DNA of 64,000 nt from Azolla caroliniana (GCA_043228905.1 JBHGNT010000001.1:24180001-24244000), one strand, 5' to 3'. Counted from the stretch's first letter, positions 32,101-42,517 are shown. Numbers and translations: made by a program. The notes: generated by a model from the letters alone, not told the origin.

Positions 32101-32540
32101 GCTTTAACTAAAATTGCTGATCTTCATCATGGGGGATTCAATATAGAAAAGCTAATGGGACAAGTAAGGCATCTTCAAATGATGTCTGACATGTAATAGG
32201 TGGGAGAAATGAAATGAAATGTTATATTAATACCTTCAAAAGTTTTAAGTGACCTATGACAACATAAGTTATATACAAGTGAATCTTATTGGATGGTACA
32301 AGGATATAGGAAGCATACGTACAAGTAATCCAGTACCATATGATGAATGTCCTCTATCGAGAACTGCATATAGACTGTTTAATCTCTAGCAATGATACTA
32401 TGTATCCTTTGATGAGGGCAATGTCTTGTGTGATGATCCAACTCCTCTGGCATCTAAAGATAGCCAAAGAGCTATTTGGTAAAAAAGTATACCTATATGA
32501 GGTGTTGGTTGTACTTGTTCTCAGGTGTCTTGGCAAAGAC
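29109..32540. other. Unassigned AT-rich intergenic DNA
   Basis: No retrotransposon domain, RNA gene or confident exon is visible. Short ORFs of 60-100 codons on both strands look like chance. The first 260 bp contain the direct-repeat partner of 23365-23548. Some of the span may be intron or 3' sequence of the minus-strand SDHAF1-like gene, but no further exon can be named. Confidence 0.4.
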
Positions 32541-33004
32541 CTGACAAGGCCATAGCTAGGAACGAGTTTTAAATGAAAAAAAGAATGAGAAGCGGAAGAT
32601 ATGAGAAATGAGAGAGAATAAGAAGAATTTGATAATGTATTAACAACAAGAGCAAGGTTTACAAGAATATGCCAAAGACTGGCGTTGAACCAGAATGGTT
32701 CATCAATACTCAAATACATGTTTATATAGCGTGGTTTGGATACATGCATGCTTGCCACCTCATAGGCACGCATGATCGTCACTTGGCATTGATGCAAGCA
32801 TGCCACTTGGCAAGCATGTGTTAGCCTATGCAGGATGGCGACATTTCATAATATTATTATATATGAATTCTATTGATATAATAGAATTTACAAATTAAAA
32901 TATATAATATGATGTATCCTAATGGTTGGGGTTATATGTTTTCATTGAGGAGGTTATGGGTTCGGATCACCCTAAAGCTTATTGGGTTTTATCTACTCAT
33001 GACA
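32540..33004 (-). mobile_element. Probable solo LTR related to the D/E family
   Basis: In minus orientation it begins TGTCATGAGTAGATAAAACC, similar to the TGTCATGATATGG start of elements D and E. The plus strand has GGCGTTGAACC and TTCATCAATACT words shared with the LTR at 39298-39749. A TATA-like TTTATATAGCG lies at about 32720. A tRNA-like box pair lies near its start. The other edge and any target duplication were not found, so the left coordinate is approximate. Confidence 0.45.
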
Positions 33005-33779
33005 AGTCCTTGGTGGCCATCTACTCCTTACGATAGATATTACATCTGCAGCTTCCCATGACCCAGGAAACTGGTCCAAATAGTGCTCCTTAGACTCTAG
33101 CTCTGTATGGCAAAGCTAAATGTCCTTTGCTTAGAAGCAAAATCACTATAACTAACTATTTCTATCTCCTACTAATGTGCAAATTTATGAAACAATTCTT
33201 CTCAATCATGAGATAAATGGATATTGGTATAGTCAAGAAAAATAATTCCATCCTCAATGATATGAGGATGGCAAAGTGAGAAGGCCATCTTTGTACCCAA
33301 TTCATGCAAAGATTTGCCCAAGGTTCTCCTAGCCTGCACGATCTCATCACCATTGTCATCGAAGGTGTTTCCCTTGATCGAAGGTGTTTCCCAACATCGA
33401 AGGTGTTTCCCTTGATTGTGAGACCTCTCCATTCTAGATCGACTTACGCTAGAAATTTTTCAAAGACAGAAATTACAACATATCTAACTTGAGAATCTTA
33501 CATTTACCAGTAACAAGATTCTTTCGTAACTTTTTATCTAATCTACTTTTTTTTACTTAGTAATATTTATTTTGGTTTGTTGTCCTCAGACGAGACAATG
33601 CTTACGATGCAATCTCCAGGCCATTTTGGCCCTCTTAAAAGAGATTAATAAAATGTTTTTTCTTTCTTTCGATGCAACAAGTGGCACAATCATTCCATTT
33701 ATGATTTAAGGGAACTTCAAGGCCCACGTATTTAAAGCTTTCCATGATTTCAAAGTGGCTCAATATTGTACATGGTGCA
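33005..33779. other. Unassigned intergenic DNA
   Basis: No gene is recognised. A GAAGGTGTTTCCC-type word is repeated three times at about 33360-33415, a small local tandem repeat. Confidence 0.35.
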
Positions 33780-34420
33780 TGGTTTATCCGTATTTTGTGT
33801 CTTCATAAGCAGTCTTCATTTTAGAGCTCTTGACACTCAACTTGGTATACATGAAATACTCTTCCAATGCCCTCATAAGCTTTTGTGCATTTTCTAAAGT
33901 ATTTGCAAAAAGCACCTCATCATCTACGTACAACGAAAGCGTGATGACTACATTCCCAATGGGAACTTCTTCAATGCCTTTTTCCGTCACAAAGTTAGCA
34001 ACCATTTGTTCGACTTCATCATGCATATTTCAAATAGAGTTTGTGAGAGTAGGCATCCTTGATTAACACCAATAGTGGACATATAACATGCTCATAGGTT
34101 CAAGAAATTGCAAGCATAAACTCACTTGATACCTTGAGTTCCTCCATGCACCTCCAACGATGCTCACAAGTTAAGACATCAAAAGATTTCTTGAGGTTTA
34201 TGAAGCAAATAATATTAACCCTCATATCTCAAGTGACTTTCTTTCCTTAACACTCGAAGGGTGACAAGGTGATCGATGCTACTATTATGTTTTCAAAAGC
34301 CAACTGCTCCATAGAGAAAGAGAGAGAGATATGTTTGGTTTCCAATCAATAGCTGATCAAATTGTTTTGGTCATGATTCGACCTATGCAAAGTTTAGGCG
34401 TAAAAAATATTTCATCATTC
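33780..34420 (-). pseudogene. LINE (L1-type) reverse transcriptase fragment
   Basis: On the minus strand the frame 34026-33784 reads DEVEQMVANFVTEKGIEEVP and then LSLYVDDEVLFANTLENAQK, with the Y-V-D-D catalytic loop of non-LTR retrotransposons. Upstream (34100-34030) lies a G-V-N-Q-G-C-L-L-S segment, and about 34240-34130 resembles CFINLKKSFDV and a W-R-C-M-E-E-L-K-V segment, the usual LINE order. Frames are broken, so this is a dead fragment. Other LINE parts were not found. Confidence 0.7.
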
Positions 34421-34992
34421 TCTTACACATAATACTATTTGTGCCACAACAATCACATGATTTTGCACTCTGACCGTCTTCTTTTATCATATATTGGCCT
34501 ATTAGATTAAATTGTCATTTAGGAAGTAGTTCGTTGGCTTGTTAATGGGCATAGGACCTCATCACTAGTTTCAAGGGTAGTGTTTTGGGATATTTAAAGA
34601 CGTTTCCTAGGTATATTTCTCCACTAGAATTATCTTTTAGACATGAAATGTTTTTAACTATTAATACTTTGGCGCATATTTAAGTGTAAATGTTCACAGA
34701 TTCTTCTACATTTTAGAGAATTTATCATCATAAAACAAAGTTGGCATGCAATGTCTATGGGACGCTTCAGTAGGCACATTTTAAGTTGTCTAAAACAACA
34801 TGCTACTAATGTCTTCTTTTTTCTAGGTGGGTTAGCAATACTTTTCTTTGAGTTAGAATTCAACCACAACATGATTTCATGTATATATACTACTCCAATC
34901 ATACTCATAGATCTTTCAGTCAACTATAGAAATGGGTACACCATACAAATTTGTATATGCATTTCCATCCTATATATGCATGTATATGCAAA

Positions 34993-35024
<32 letters not shown>

Positions 35025-35170
35025 CATTCATAGATACACATCATTTATTTTAAATTTCAAGGTCATTTTTGACTATTTCCTCGAGGAAATAAAACTCTTC
35101 CTATTTGATTGTTTATGATTACTATGTGATTATTAGGATATGCAATGCATGGTAAAATATATTTGTAATG
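34421..35170. other. Unassigned DNA with an AT microsatellite
   Basis: There is a (TA)n run at about 34992-35024. No coding segment is confident. About 34450-34560 on the minus strand may be more of the LINE, but stops and weak similarity leave that open. Confidence 0.35.
34992..35024. repeat. (TA)n microsatellite
   Basis: An almost perfect alternating TA tract of about 33 bp. Confidence 0.9.
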
Positions 35171-35223
35171 CATTAGAAAATAGAATAAGATGCATAAAAG
35201 AAACAGATAGAGGATAGAACTAC

Positions 35224-35496
35224 TTTATCTGGATCAATGATGTTGAAGCCAGTGATTTGATTTGCTTTAAGAAGTTCTAGTTGCTTACTACCACGACGTA
35301 GGAGGTATTCAATACGCTGGAAATCTTTTTTTTCAACAGCATGAGCATCGCGGCGAAATTGAGCACCAACATAACGCTCAATGACAAGGCGAGTATCAGG
35401 TGTCTTTGATCTGGCTACTCGCCAAAATGAACGGTACAAACTCAACACCTGTTTTTGGATTCCAGATAGCCTCCGATGTTCTTGCAAGATCACCAT
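35224..35496 (-). CDS. SDHAF1: SDHAF1-like LYR protein, main exon (complex II assembly factor)
   Basis: The minus-strand frame starts MVILQEHRRLSGIQKQVLSL and carries the LYR signature S-L-Y-R at residues 19-22. A conserved Phe-rich helix follows, and then KKDFQRIEYLLRRGSKQLEL, closely matching plant SDHAF1 in order and length. SDHAF1 helps insert iron-sulfur clusters into the Sdh2 subunit in the mitochondrial matrix. After about 91 codons the frame meets AAA-GTAGTT, a plausible splice donor, and the reading beyond it (V-V-L-S-S-I-C) loses similarity. A short last exon should therefore lie at lower coordinates; I could not identify it. All other coding sequence nearby is retrotransposon, so this is the only convincing host gene of the window. 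Confidence 0.8.
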
Positions 35497-35659
35497 TTCT
35501 ATTCTTATCTCTTATTTCTGTTCACACACATAATAGAATGACGAATTCCTATTTAAAGAACTAAATTCGGCAAGGAATATAATCTAGCTTCCAGATATAT
35601 AAGCAATAATAATTTTATTGACAAATATGTCATGAATTTCAAGAAAACAATTTGAATGT

Positions 35660-36190
35660 CACGTAAATAAGAGGATGTAATAGGACACACCTGTAAGAAT
35701 AAGTAAGAATACCTGTAAAGCTTCTTTTTTTAAGGTTACAATATAATGAGGATACAATAAAAATATAAGTAAGAATACCTGTAAAGCTTTCATGGAAATT
35801 GAAGAAAGGCAAATGCAAGAAGTAATTCTGCAGAAACGGGTAAGACCAAATATTGGCTTGTCCTGAAATAAGAACAGAAATTGCAATGTCGTAAGAGCAG
35901 AATCACGATCTGCTTGTATTTAAAATGTTTCTTCCTAGGGATTCCGATGGAAAGGGATGGAAACAAAACAAAGAGAAATCGCAAGAAGTAATTCGATATT
36001 GCAAAAACGTAGAAGACCGATTTCCGTTTCTAGCCTAGAATAAAACTGATAGCCTGTTTGAATTCAGAACGGGCTTTCACGGTTCTATGGAAACGCAGAG
36101 AAATCTGCAAGGGGCAATTCAACTTTGCATCAGAAACGCAGGAAAAGACCAAAATTTCCAGTCCTCCTCCTGAAAACCAAAACTGAGGAC
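35660..36190 (-). repeat. Three degenerate tandem units upstream of the SDHAF1-like gene
   Basis: Units at about 35780-35890, 35945-36055 and 36068-36185 share ATGGAAA, a GCAAG(A/G)(A/G) word, AATTC and AGAAACG-AGACC words in the same order. On the minus strand each begins just after a pyrimidine-rich AG that could be a splice acceptor (TTCTTATTTCAG, TTTATTCTAG, TTGGTTTTCAG). A further short repeat, AAGAATACCTGTAAAGCTT, occurs at 35703 and 35770. These could be triplicated 5' untranslated exons of the gene; no transcript evidence is available here. Confidence 0.5.
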
Positions 36191-36369
36191 TTTTGTTTTT
36201 TTGGATTGAGAGGCCCATTTCAAACATCCAAGAGACCTGAAGGAAAGAAAAAACGCAAAGGAAGTAGTAACCTAGACATCGCAGAAAACGAAGAGGAAGA
36301 CCGAAATGCTATGTCGATTTGAGAGAGCAAGCAAGAAGATACATACATATGTAGATTAGCCATTCATTA

Positions 36370-36640
36370 ATCAATCGATGGACGTGACGTGGACATACGG
36401 GCGAACGGGCGAACGGGCGGGGGCACCGCCTTTCCTTATGCATATGTATCTCCGGCCGGCCACGAGGAGACTCAGAGATTCCCGAAAGGGATCCTCCGTA
36501 CATCTTACAAAGATGCCCGGACGGATCGGGTGTTTCACACATCTTACAAAGATGCTCGGACGGAACGGAATGCTTGATTAAAGAACAAAAGAGTGCTAAT
36601 CACAAAAGCGGTGGGCGCCGATTAGCAAGCAAGCAAGATA
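36370..36640 (-). promoter_or_regulatory. GC-rich probable promoter area of the SDHAF1-like gene
   Basis: A locally GC- and CpG-rich stretch in otherwise AT-rich DNA. It holds GGGCGAACGGGCGAACGGGC and a 39-bp-spaced repeat of ACATCTTACAAAGATGC followed by CGGACGGA (36500 and 36539). It lies upstream of the minus-strand gene and could be its promoter. This is inferred from position and composition only. Confidence 0.35.
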
Positions 36641-37204
36641 TGTATATATAAAAGGATTTATTATAATTAATAAGTAAAAGTGAAAAGTTTAGTGGTTAGA
36701 GCTATTCACAAGGCTACAACAGGTGTCGAATTTGATTCTCTAACAATGCGATGCAAATCGGGGATTATTTATTCTTTTTTCCTTTTCGAAGGAAGAAAGG
36801 GAATCGGCGCATTTAATGCCGAAATTAGGTGTCTCTTTTTCTCTATAAAAAGAGGAGAAGAGTGCTTAGTTCATGTCGCCTATTTCCCGGTTTGGGGCGT
36901 ACCACTAGAGTTTCTTTACTTCCTCTTCTTCTTTTCTAGAAGGTTGCCTATTTTATTGTTTAAAGTGTTCCATTTGGGTTTGGGGGTACACTCATTTTGC
37001 ATTTTGAGAGTGCCCCATAAGGGTTTGTTCTTTTCTTTGAACTTTAAGTCTTGGGAGGTTTTTCTCCGATTCTTTTTATTCTTTGAATTTTCGGTTTCTT
37101 CTTCTCCTCCTCCTCAATGTACTTGAGGACTTAGGGGTTTATTTTTTGTCTTCTTCGCAAGGAGTCCTCTTAGTTCTTCTCCCTTTAGGTTTTCTGATCT
37201 GTAT
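36641..37204. other. Unassigned DNA with TATA-like and tRNA-like words
   Basis: TATATATAAAAGG (about 36646) and CTCTATAAAAAGAGG (about 36840) look like plus-strand TATA boxes. TTAGTGGTTAGAGC with a later GTCGAATTTGATTC at 36683-36742 resembles a decayed tRNA-type box pair. The open frame 36680-37126 is Phe/Ser-rich and looks like chance. The stretch may be LTR remains before Copia J. Confidence 0.3.
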
Positions 37205-37207
37205 TCT

Positions 37208-37690
37208 TCTTTAGCGGCTTCAAAATCGTGAGACTCCAGTATCAAGACAGCTCCAACATGGCGGAGCATATTAATGCCTTCCAAGGACTGATGAATCAAA
37301 CCACCCTCTAGAAGTACCTCTTGCCGACGAGGTATTAGCACTATTGTTGTTGGGATCCGTTCTGGATAGCTGGGGAACGCTAGTTGTCACATTGGGCAAC
37401 GCGGGACCTCAAGGGAAACACTTCTCCCTAGAGCAGGTGAAGTCGAGCTTATTGAATGAAGAAGCTCACCGGAAGGACCGAGAGTCCAATAACAACCCGA
37501 AGGCCCTTGTCACGGAAAGTGACACGAATCGAGGAAAAGGTCGAAATCGAAGTCCCCGGAATTGAGATAATTCGGGGACAAGGTCGAAGTCGAGGGGAAG
37601 GCCCATGTGCTTCTATTCCGGGAAGTCGGGGCACTTCCAGAAAAATTGTTGACACTTTCGAAAGGAGGAAGGGGGAGTTGATGGTGTAGA
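37208..37690 (+). pseudogene. Gag C-terminal half of Copia J
   Basis: LRLQYQDSSNMAEHINAFQG and MNQTT match Copia Gag. Next come SSLLNEEAHRKDRE and a degenerate zinc knuckle, CFYSGKSGHFQKNC, in which Ser replaces the second Cys. Frame changes and stops are present, so it is not functional. Confidence 0.7.
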
Positions 37691-37748
37691 GCCGAAGAAA
37701 ATCCCAAACAGAAAGAACACCTCAGCAATCGCTGCGAGTGAAGAGGAG

Positions 37749-38201
37749 TTGTTGTTCATTAGTGAACAAAATGAGGTCAATCTCGTCGGCGAAGAATCGA
37801 CATGGGTGGTCGATTTGGGTGCATTGTTTCACCTAACCCCCGACCAAAAGTGCTACTCATCATACAAGGCCGAAGACCACAGTCTTGTAAAAATGGGGAA
37901 TGAAGGAGCATGTCGAATCGTCGGCATTGGAGATGTGTGTCTGATGACATTGACCAGGTGCAGACTAGTGTTGAGAGATGTTCAACACGTTCCGAAAGTT
38001 CGACTGAACTTGATATCATCCGGTCTGCTAGATGATGAAGGTTATATGGGTAGCATCCGGAACGATGTCATGAAGTTTTGCAAGGGAAGTCTGATCGTGG
38101 CTCGAGCTTGGAAAACTAGCACATTGTACATAATGAATGCTCGATTGTGCCAAGGGGAAGTAAACATGGTGAGATGTGGAACAAGAGGCTATGCCACATG
38201 A
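37749..38201 (+). pseudogene. Protease and gag-pre-integrase region of Copia J
   Basis: The 150-codon frame begins MLFISEQNEVNLVGEESTWV. The active site reads VVDLGALFHLTP, D-L-G in place of D-S-G, so it is broken. It goes on with VQHVPKVRLNLISSGLLDDE and KFCKGSLIVARA, typical of Copia protease and the region before integrase. Confidence 0.75.
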
Positions 38202-38329
38202 GACAGAAGGGAATGTAGATGTTAGTTGAAAAGGAACTCCTATCGGAAGTAAAGAAAGTGCATCTGGATAAATGAGTCAATTGCCTGGCCGGCAAGTAAA
38301 ATCGAGCCTCCTTCCGATAGAGGCCCTCG

Positions 38330-39297
38330 ATGAGAAAGAAAATGCCGCTGGAACTCGTGCATACGGATGTATGCTACATGGATACAAAGTCGCATGCTAG
38401 TTCATAGTATTTCGTGACCTTCATAAATGACTCTAGCCTGAAGTTGTGGGCTTCCGTGTTGAAGACGAAGGATCAAGTGTTGTCCGTCTTCAAAGAGTTC
38501 CAAGCGAGGGCCGAGAGAGAAACCAGCCGAAAACTGAAGGCAGTCTGAATGGACAATGGCGGAGAGTACCGTGGACCATGCGAATAATATTGCCGAGTGT
38601 AGGGAATCCGGCTCGAGTATACTGTGCCAAAGATGCCAGAGCTTAACGGGCTAGCCGAGAGAATGAACTTGACCGTAATGGAGAGGATCTGAAGTATGCT
38701 TGCACATGCAAAGTTAACGAAGATGTTCTGGGTTGAGGTGTTGATGACGACAACGTATGTGATAAACGGATCACCCTCAGTACCCCTAGACGGTGATATT
38801 CCACAAAGGGTGTGGTGCGGCAAAGACGTCTCATACCGACATTTGAGGGTGTTCAGCTGTCTTGCCTATGTGCATGTTGCAAAAGACCAAAGGGGTAAGT
38901 TGGACCCAAAATCTCGGTCATGTATATTTCTTGGCTACGGCGACGACAAATTCAGCTATCGACTATGGGACTTAGCCGAGAAGAAGGTGATTAGGAGCCA
39001 AGACATTGTTTCATGGAAGAGAAGATGATTGTCGATTGGGAGATTGAGAATAAGTCTCCAACCACCGAATCGAGTCGAGTCGATGCTCCGGCGAATCGAG
39101 TAGAAGTCGATTCGATCGAAATCGAATACGAGCCAGTCGGACGATTTAATACTCGACAAAATCAAGAACCGATGGAAGAACGAGGGGAACTGGATGAACA
39201 AGGAATCGAATTTGACTCAGTAGAAGAAGTTGAAGAAGAACCGCCCGTGCCAAATGGAGGCCGAAGATACCCCCTAAGAGAGAGAAGGCCCCCCCGG
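38330..39297 (+). pseudogene. Integrase and linker of Copia J
   Basis: In shifting frames: LELVHTDVC with the first Asp, YFVTFINDSS, MDNGGEYRG with the second Asp, and ELNGLAERMN with the Glu. Then comes the intact frame 38696-39028 (FWVEVLMTTTYVINGSPS and CIFLGYGDDKFSYRLWD). 39013-39309 is the acidic linker before RT. Stops at about 38520, 38575 and 38690 break it. Confidence 0.75.
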
Positions 39298-39403
39298 TGT
39301 CAGAGATAGTACTAGAGACATGGAGAATTAGTACTAAAGATAGAGAGGAAGAATGAGGATTGGTACTAAGAAGGGAAAAGTGTGTAGAGACTCATGGGAG
39401 AAG

Positions 39404-39435
<32 letters not shown>

Positions 39436-39749
39436 ATGATGATAACAAGTGGTATGTTATATGAAGATGAGATACAAGAGTAGCTAGGAGGCTTAAGGCT
39501 GGCGTTGAACCGAATTGGTTCTGAATAATGCCATGTGCCTCTATTTATAGTACTCTCAGGAGTACTCCTAAAGTTTCTAAAATATTCCAGAGTAATTTGG
39601 AATATACAAGAATTTCCTATGGTGAAATAATAAATCAAATTAATATTTTTTGTATTACAATGCATGGGTTAATGGTAAGGGTTCAACCCATGTAACACAA
39701 GGTCATGGGTTTAAATCCTTTTGGAGCCATACCATGCCATATCATGACA
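39298..39749 (-). repeat. 3' LTR of element E
   Basis: In element orientation it starts TGTCATGATATGGC and ends CTAGTACTATCTCTGACA. It aligns with 13479-13910. A (GA)n run lies at 39400-39428. The plus strand reads GGGTTAATGGTAAGGG and GGGTTTAAATCC, the tRNA-like boxes antisense to the LTR. Confidence 0.85.
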
Positions 39750-39762
39750 CTATCCCCCCCTT
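39750..39762 (-). promoter_or_regulatory. Polypurine tract of element E
   Basis: In element orientation AAGGGGGGGATAG lies directly before TGTCATGAT, as in element D. Confidence 0.8.
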
Positions 39763-39774
39763 CAAACGACGAGT

Positions 39775-40835
39775 GTTATGAGTCGTCTTTGATTGAGGAC
39801 CTAGTTTGTCCAGATATTGATGATGGAAGTCTTCAAGAAGAGCTCGAGCATTTGCCAAATTTATCATTGGTTCCCAAAGTACGCTTGCTTGGACTATATC
39901 CTAGCCAATCGACCAAATAATAGAGCTTGTTGTGAACAATCTTGGAGTCGAGGATGGCGGCAACCTCGTACTCAGGTCCATCTTCAAGTTCGATCGGGGG
40001 TGGAGGTGGTGTAATATGATCTCAGATAGTGTTGTCGTGATAGGGTTCTAGGAGAGAACTATGAAATACCAGATGTATCTATAGTTGCGGAGGTAGATCA
40101 AGGCGAAAAGTAACACCATTAATTTTTTCGTAAATACGGAAAGGGCCTAACCGTTGATAATCTAGTTTGTCACACAATCGAGTATTCTTAATGTGCCTTC
40201 GTAATAGCCATACTCGATCTCCAATATTAAAAGATGATGGAAGCCGATGATGATCCACATAGTCCTTCTCTGTTTGTTGGGCGCAATGTAGGTGGGTAGA
40301 TATTTCTGCCTAAATTCGTCGTAACCGCTCCAAATGATCCTCTGCACTAGGATTTGTAGGTAACTCAGGAGTGTCTAACACACACCAATGAGGATGATAA
40401 CTGATATAAGCGTAGAATAGTGTAACCCTAGTAGAGGAGTGGATAGAATTATTATAAGCAAATTCAGCTAAGTGTAGAATATCTGCCCAATCATCTTGTT
40501 GATAGCTTAGGAAACACCGAAGATACTGTTCCAACGTTTGATTGGTGCGTTATGCTTGTCCATCTGTTTGGGGATGATAGCCGGAGGAGAGATTGTAGGT
40601 GACCTTGAGCATTTTAAAGAGACGCTTCCAAAATTTAGGAGACGAATTGCGGTCCACGATCACTGATGAAGGTTTCTTCACTAGTGATTTCTTTAGTACA
40701 GGGCACATAATGTGCCATCTTAGTATATCTATCTACCACTGTTAAGATTGTATTGAAGCCCCTTGAGTCCAGAAGATCTGTGATAAAATCGAGAGAAATA
40801 GATTGCCATGGTTTGCTTAGGATCGGTAATGGCTC
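39775..40835 (-). pseudogene. Integrase with chromodomain, element E
   Basis: Minus-strand frames give the integrase core (TVVDRYTKMAHYVPCTKEIT, a V-I-S-D-R segment and SSGYHPQTDGQA), then [20 protein letters not shown] and LLRRHIKNTRL. The C-terminus is LGPFRIYEKINGVTF and the chromodomain is EYEVAAILDSK with YYLVDWLGYSPSKRT. Several stops and shifts. At 40835 the frame is cut by Copia F and resumes at 47809. Confidence 0.75.
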
Positions 40836-41260
40836 TATGAAAGTTAGCGTGCGGAAGCATATGCCAAACCGGCTCTAACGGATAGTAACAATAAAGAGAA
40901 GAAGGTTTAATGGAAGCTTAACACAGAGAATAAGCATACACATGAGAGAGAGAGAGAGAGAGAGAGCAGAACATAAACACAACTCAATTCAAAATAATAC
41001 TCTCAATATTTTGTACATAGAATGTGCTCAGAGAGCACTTTTATACAAGTTCGGAAAGGACTAGCAAAAGTACTGATAGGTACTTCAATGCTCATATGAA
41101 GCGACTATCACTGACTCCCAAAAATATTCCTACGTACTAGGCTGGATCCGTAGGCCTCTAATGGCCTACCGGTTTCAATCCAATCCGAGTCTCCGATCCG
41201 GCTCCTGGTTCTCTGTTCACCGATCCAGATACCGATCCGGTTGAGCTTGCTCTCTCAACA
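40836..41260 (-). repeat. 3' LTR of Copia F
   Basis: In element orientation it starts TGTTGAGAGAGCAAGCTC and ends AACTTTCATA, where the other copy ends AACTTTCACA. It contains a (GA)11 run at about 40945. It is shorter than the right LTR because of the GA tract and a CCGGAT-rich stretch. Confidence 0.8.
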
Positions 41261-41270
41261 CTCCCCCTCA
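41261..41270 (-). promoter_or_regulatory. Polypurine tract of Copia F
   Basis: In element orientation TGAGGGGGAG lies directly before the 3' LTR. Confidence 0.8.
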
Positions 41271-41404
41271 AGCTCAACTTGAGGTCAGATTGTGGTGTCA
41301 GTGTTTGCAGTAGCCGATCCTTTCCTCCGGCTCCTCCGGACTTCCTCCCGCCTTGCTTGCGCTCCTCGTCTGGTCCGATTCTGCTTCCCACGACCCGTCT
41401 AGTT

Positions 41405-42517
41405 CTACGCAGCTCGTCCTCCTTGGTCAGCTTGTCTGCTGAACAAGCCTATCTCAGCTCCTTCACTGATACGACTCCGACGGTTGTCGACCCATCGGTT
41501 CCTCCGTGTTGGTGTTGACTTCCGCTGCCTTCTCGTCCTCTTGGTCTTTAGTTGATCCGACTCTTCCGAATCCAACTGTTGAATTGAATCGGCTTCCTCC
41601 GATTCATCCTTGCTCTTGTCCGAGTTGGTAGTCTCCAACTCGTCTTCTGTTTTTAGGCCCTTCACCACATCGGACCACGTCCGGGTCTTGGTTTTCTTCC
41701 GGTCGGCTCTGTCCTTCTTGACTCTGTCGTCGCTGCCGCTTGCTCCGACTTGTTCGGATGTGCTAACTCCTTCGGTCGGCTTGTCTTCCCTTATCTGCTC
41801 ATCTCCCCCCTTGGTTCTTTCTTCCTCTCCGGCTCCTTGTCCGGTGCCATTCGTTCCTGTTCTTGTTCTCCCCCTCAAGTGCAGCGCATCGAGATGCTGA
41901 ATGCCGAGCATCTCCAAAAAATGCTGCAACTTGTTCGATTCGAGTGGCTTGGTGAACATGTCGGCAACCTGCCGATCCGTGTGTACATACCGAGGTTCAA
42001 CTTCACCGCTCAGGACCCACTCATGAACAAAGTGATAATGCACTTCTATGTGCTTTGTCCGAGCATGGAATACAAGGTTCTTGGCGAGCTGTATGTTGCC
42101 TACATTGTCACAATAAATCAGGATCAAGCTCAACACCTCGATCTGGAGGTCTCGCAGCAGTCGACGAAGCCGGATGGCTTCATAGGTGGCAATGGTAGCG
42201 CCCCGGTATTCAGCCTCAGTGCTCGATAGAGCCACTATTGGCTGCTTTTTGCTGCACCACGCAACAGCCGCACTACCAAGAGAAAACATGTAACCGGAGG
42301 TGCATCGGTGATCCAATGCATCACCAACCCAGTCGGCATCGGTATATCCGACTAGCTTCCCAGCTATACTGTGTCGGTATAACAGTCCCTGGTCTTTCGT
42401 GTCGCTAACATACCGAAGCATCCAGTGTGCGCACTTAAGGTGCTTGATAGTCGGCTTCTGCATGAACTGGCTGATCACTCCGACCGGGTAATTGATGTCG
42501 GGTCGAGTGATTGTCAA
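41405..42517 (-). CDS. RNase H plus long charged C-terminal extension, Copia F
   Basis: A 370-codon frame starts within the RT end (TRPDINYPVGVISQFM), then gives RNase H (GYTDADWVGD, LSSTEAEYRGA, YCDNVGNIQLAKN) up to TKPLESNKLQHFLEMLGI at about residue 205. Usual Copia Pol ends near here. This frame goes on for about 160 residues rich in Lys, Glu, Arg and Asp, including KKDRADRKKTKTRTWSDVVK and a K-T-E-D-ELET motif. The same tail exists in H. Its role is unknown; a nucleic-acid-binding or targeting tail is a guess. Confidence 0.7.
   Translation of the reverse strand: MTITRPDINYPVGVISQFMQKPTIKHLKCAHWMLRYVSDTKDQGLLYRHSIAGKLVGYTDADWVGDALDHRCTSGYMFSLGSAAVAWCSKKQPIVALSSTEAEYRGATIATYEAIRLRRLLRDLQIEVLSLILIYCDNVGNIQLAKNLVFHARTKHIEVHYHFVHEWVLSGEVEPRYVHTDRQVADMFTKPLESNKLQHFLEMLGIQHLDALHLRGRTRTGTNGTGQGAGEEERTKGGDEQIREDKPTEGVSTSEQVGASGSDDRVKKDRADRKKTKTRTWSDVVKGLKTEDELETTNSDKSKDESEEADSIQQLDSEESDQLKTKRTRRQRKSTPTRRNRWVDNRRSRISEGAEIGLFSRQADQGGRAA

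Larger units (their letters stand above)
37205..39297 (+). mobile_element. Ty1/Copia element J, internal part, truncated by element E
   Basis: The plus-strand remains run from gag through protease and integrase to the variable linker. They stop at RYPLRERRPP, exactly where the LTR of element E begins (TGTCAG at 39298). The missing RT would lie beyond E's far end, outside the window. It is related to Copia I at 22255. No LTR of J is visible. Confidence 0.7.

Noticed and set aside
32354-32806. 150-codon minus-strand ORF
   Set aside because: It overlaps the probable solo LTR and its flank; low-complexity Ser/Leu content and no motif.
35660-36190. CRISPR-like array in the upstream repeats
   Set aside because: Units are degenerate, about 130 bp, without constant repeats and unique spacers, and the DNA is plant nuclear.
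36680-37126. 148-codon plus-strand ORF, Phe/Ser-rich
   Set aside because: No similarity or motif; it spans TATA-like and tRNA-like words and looks like non-coding LTR or promoter sequence.
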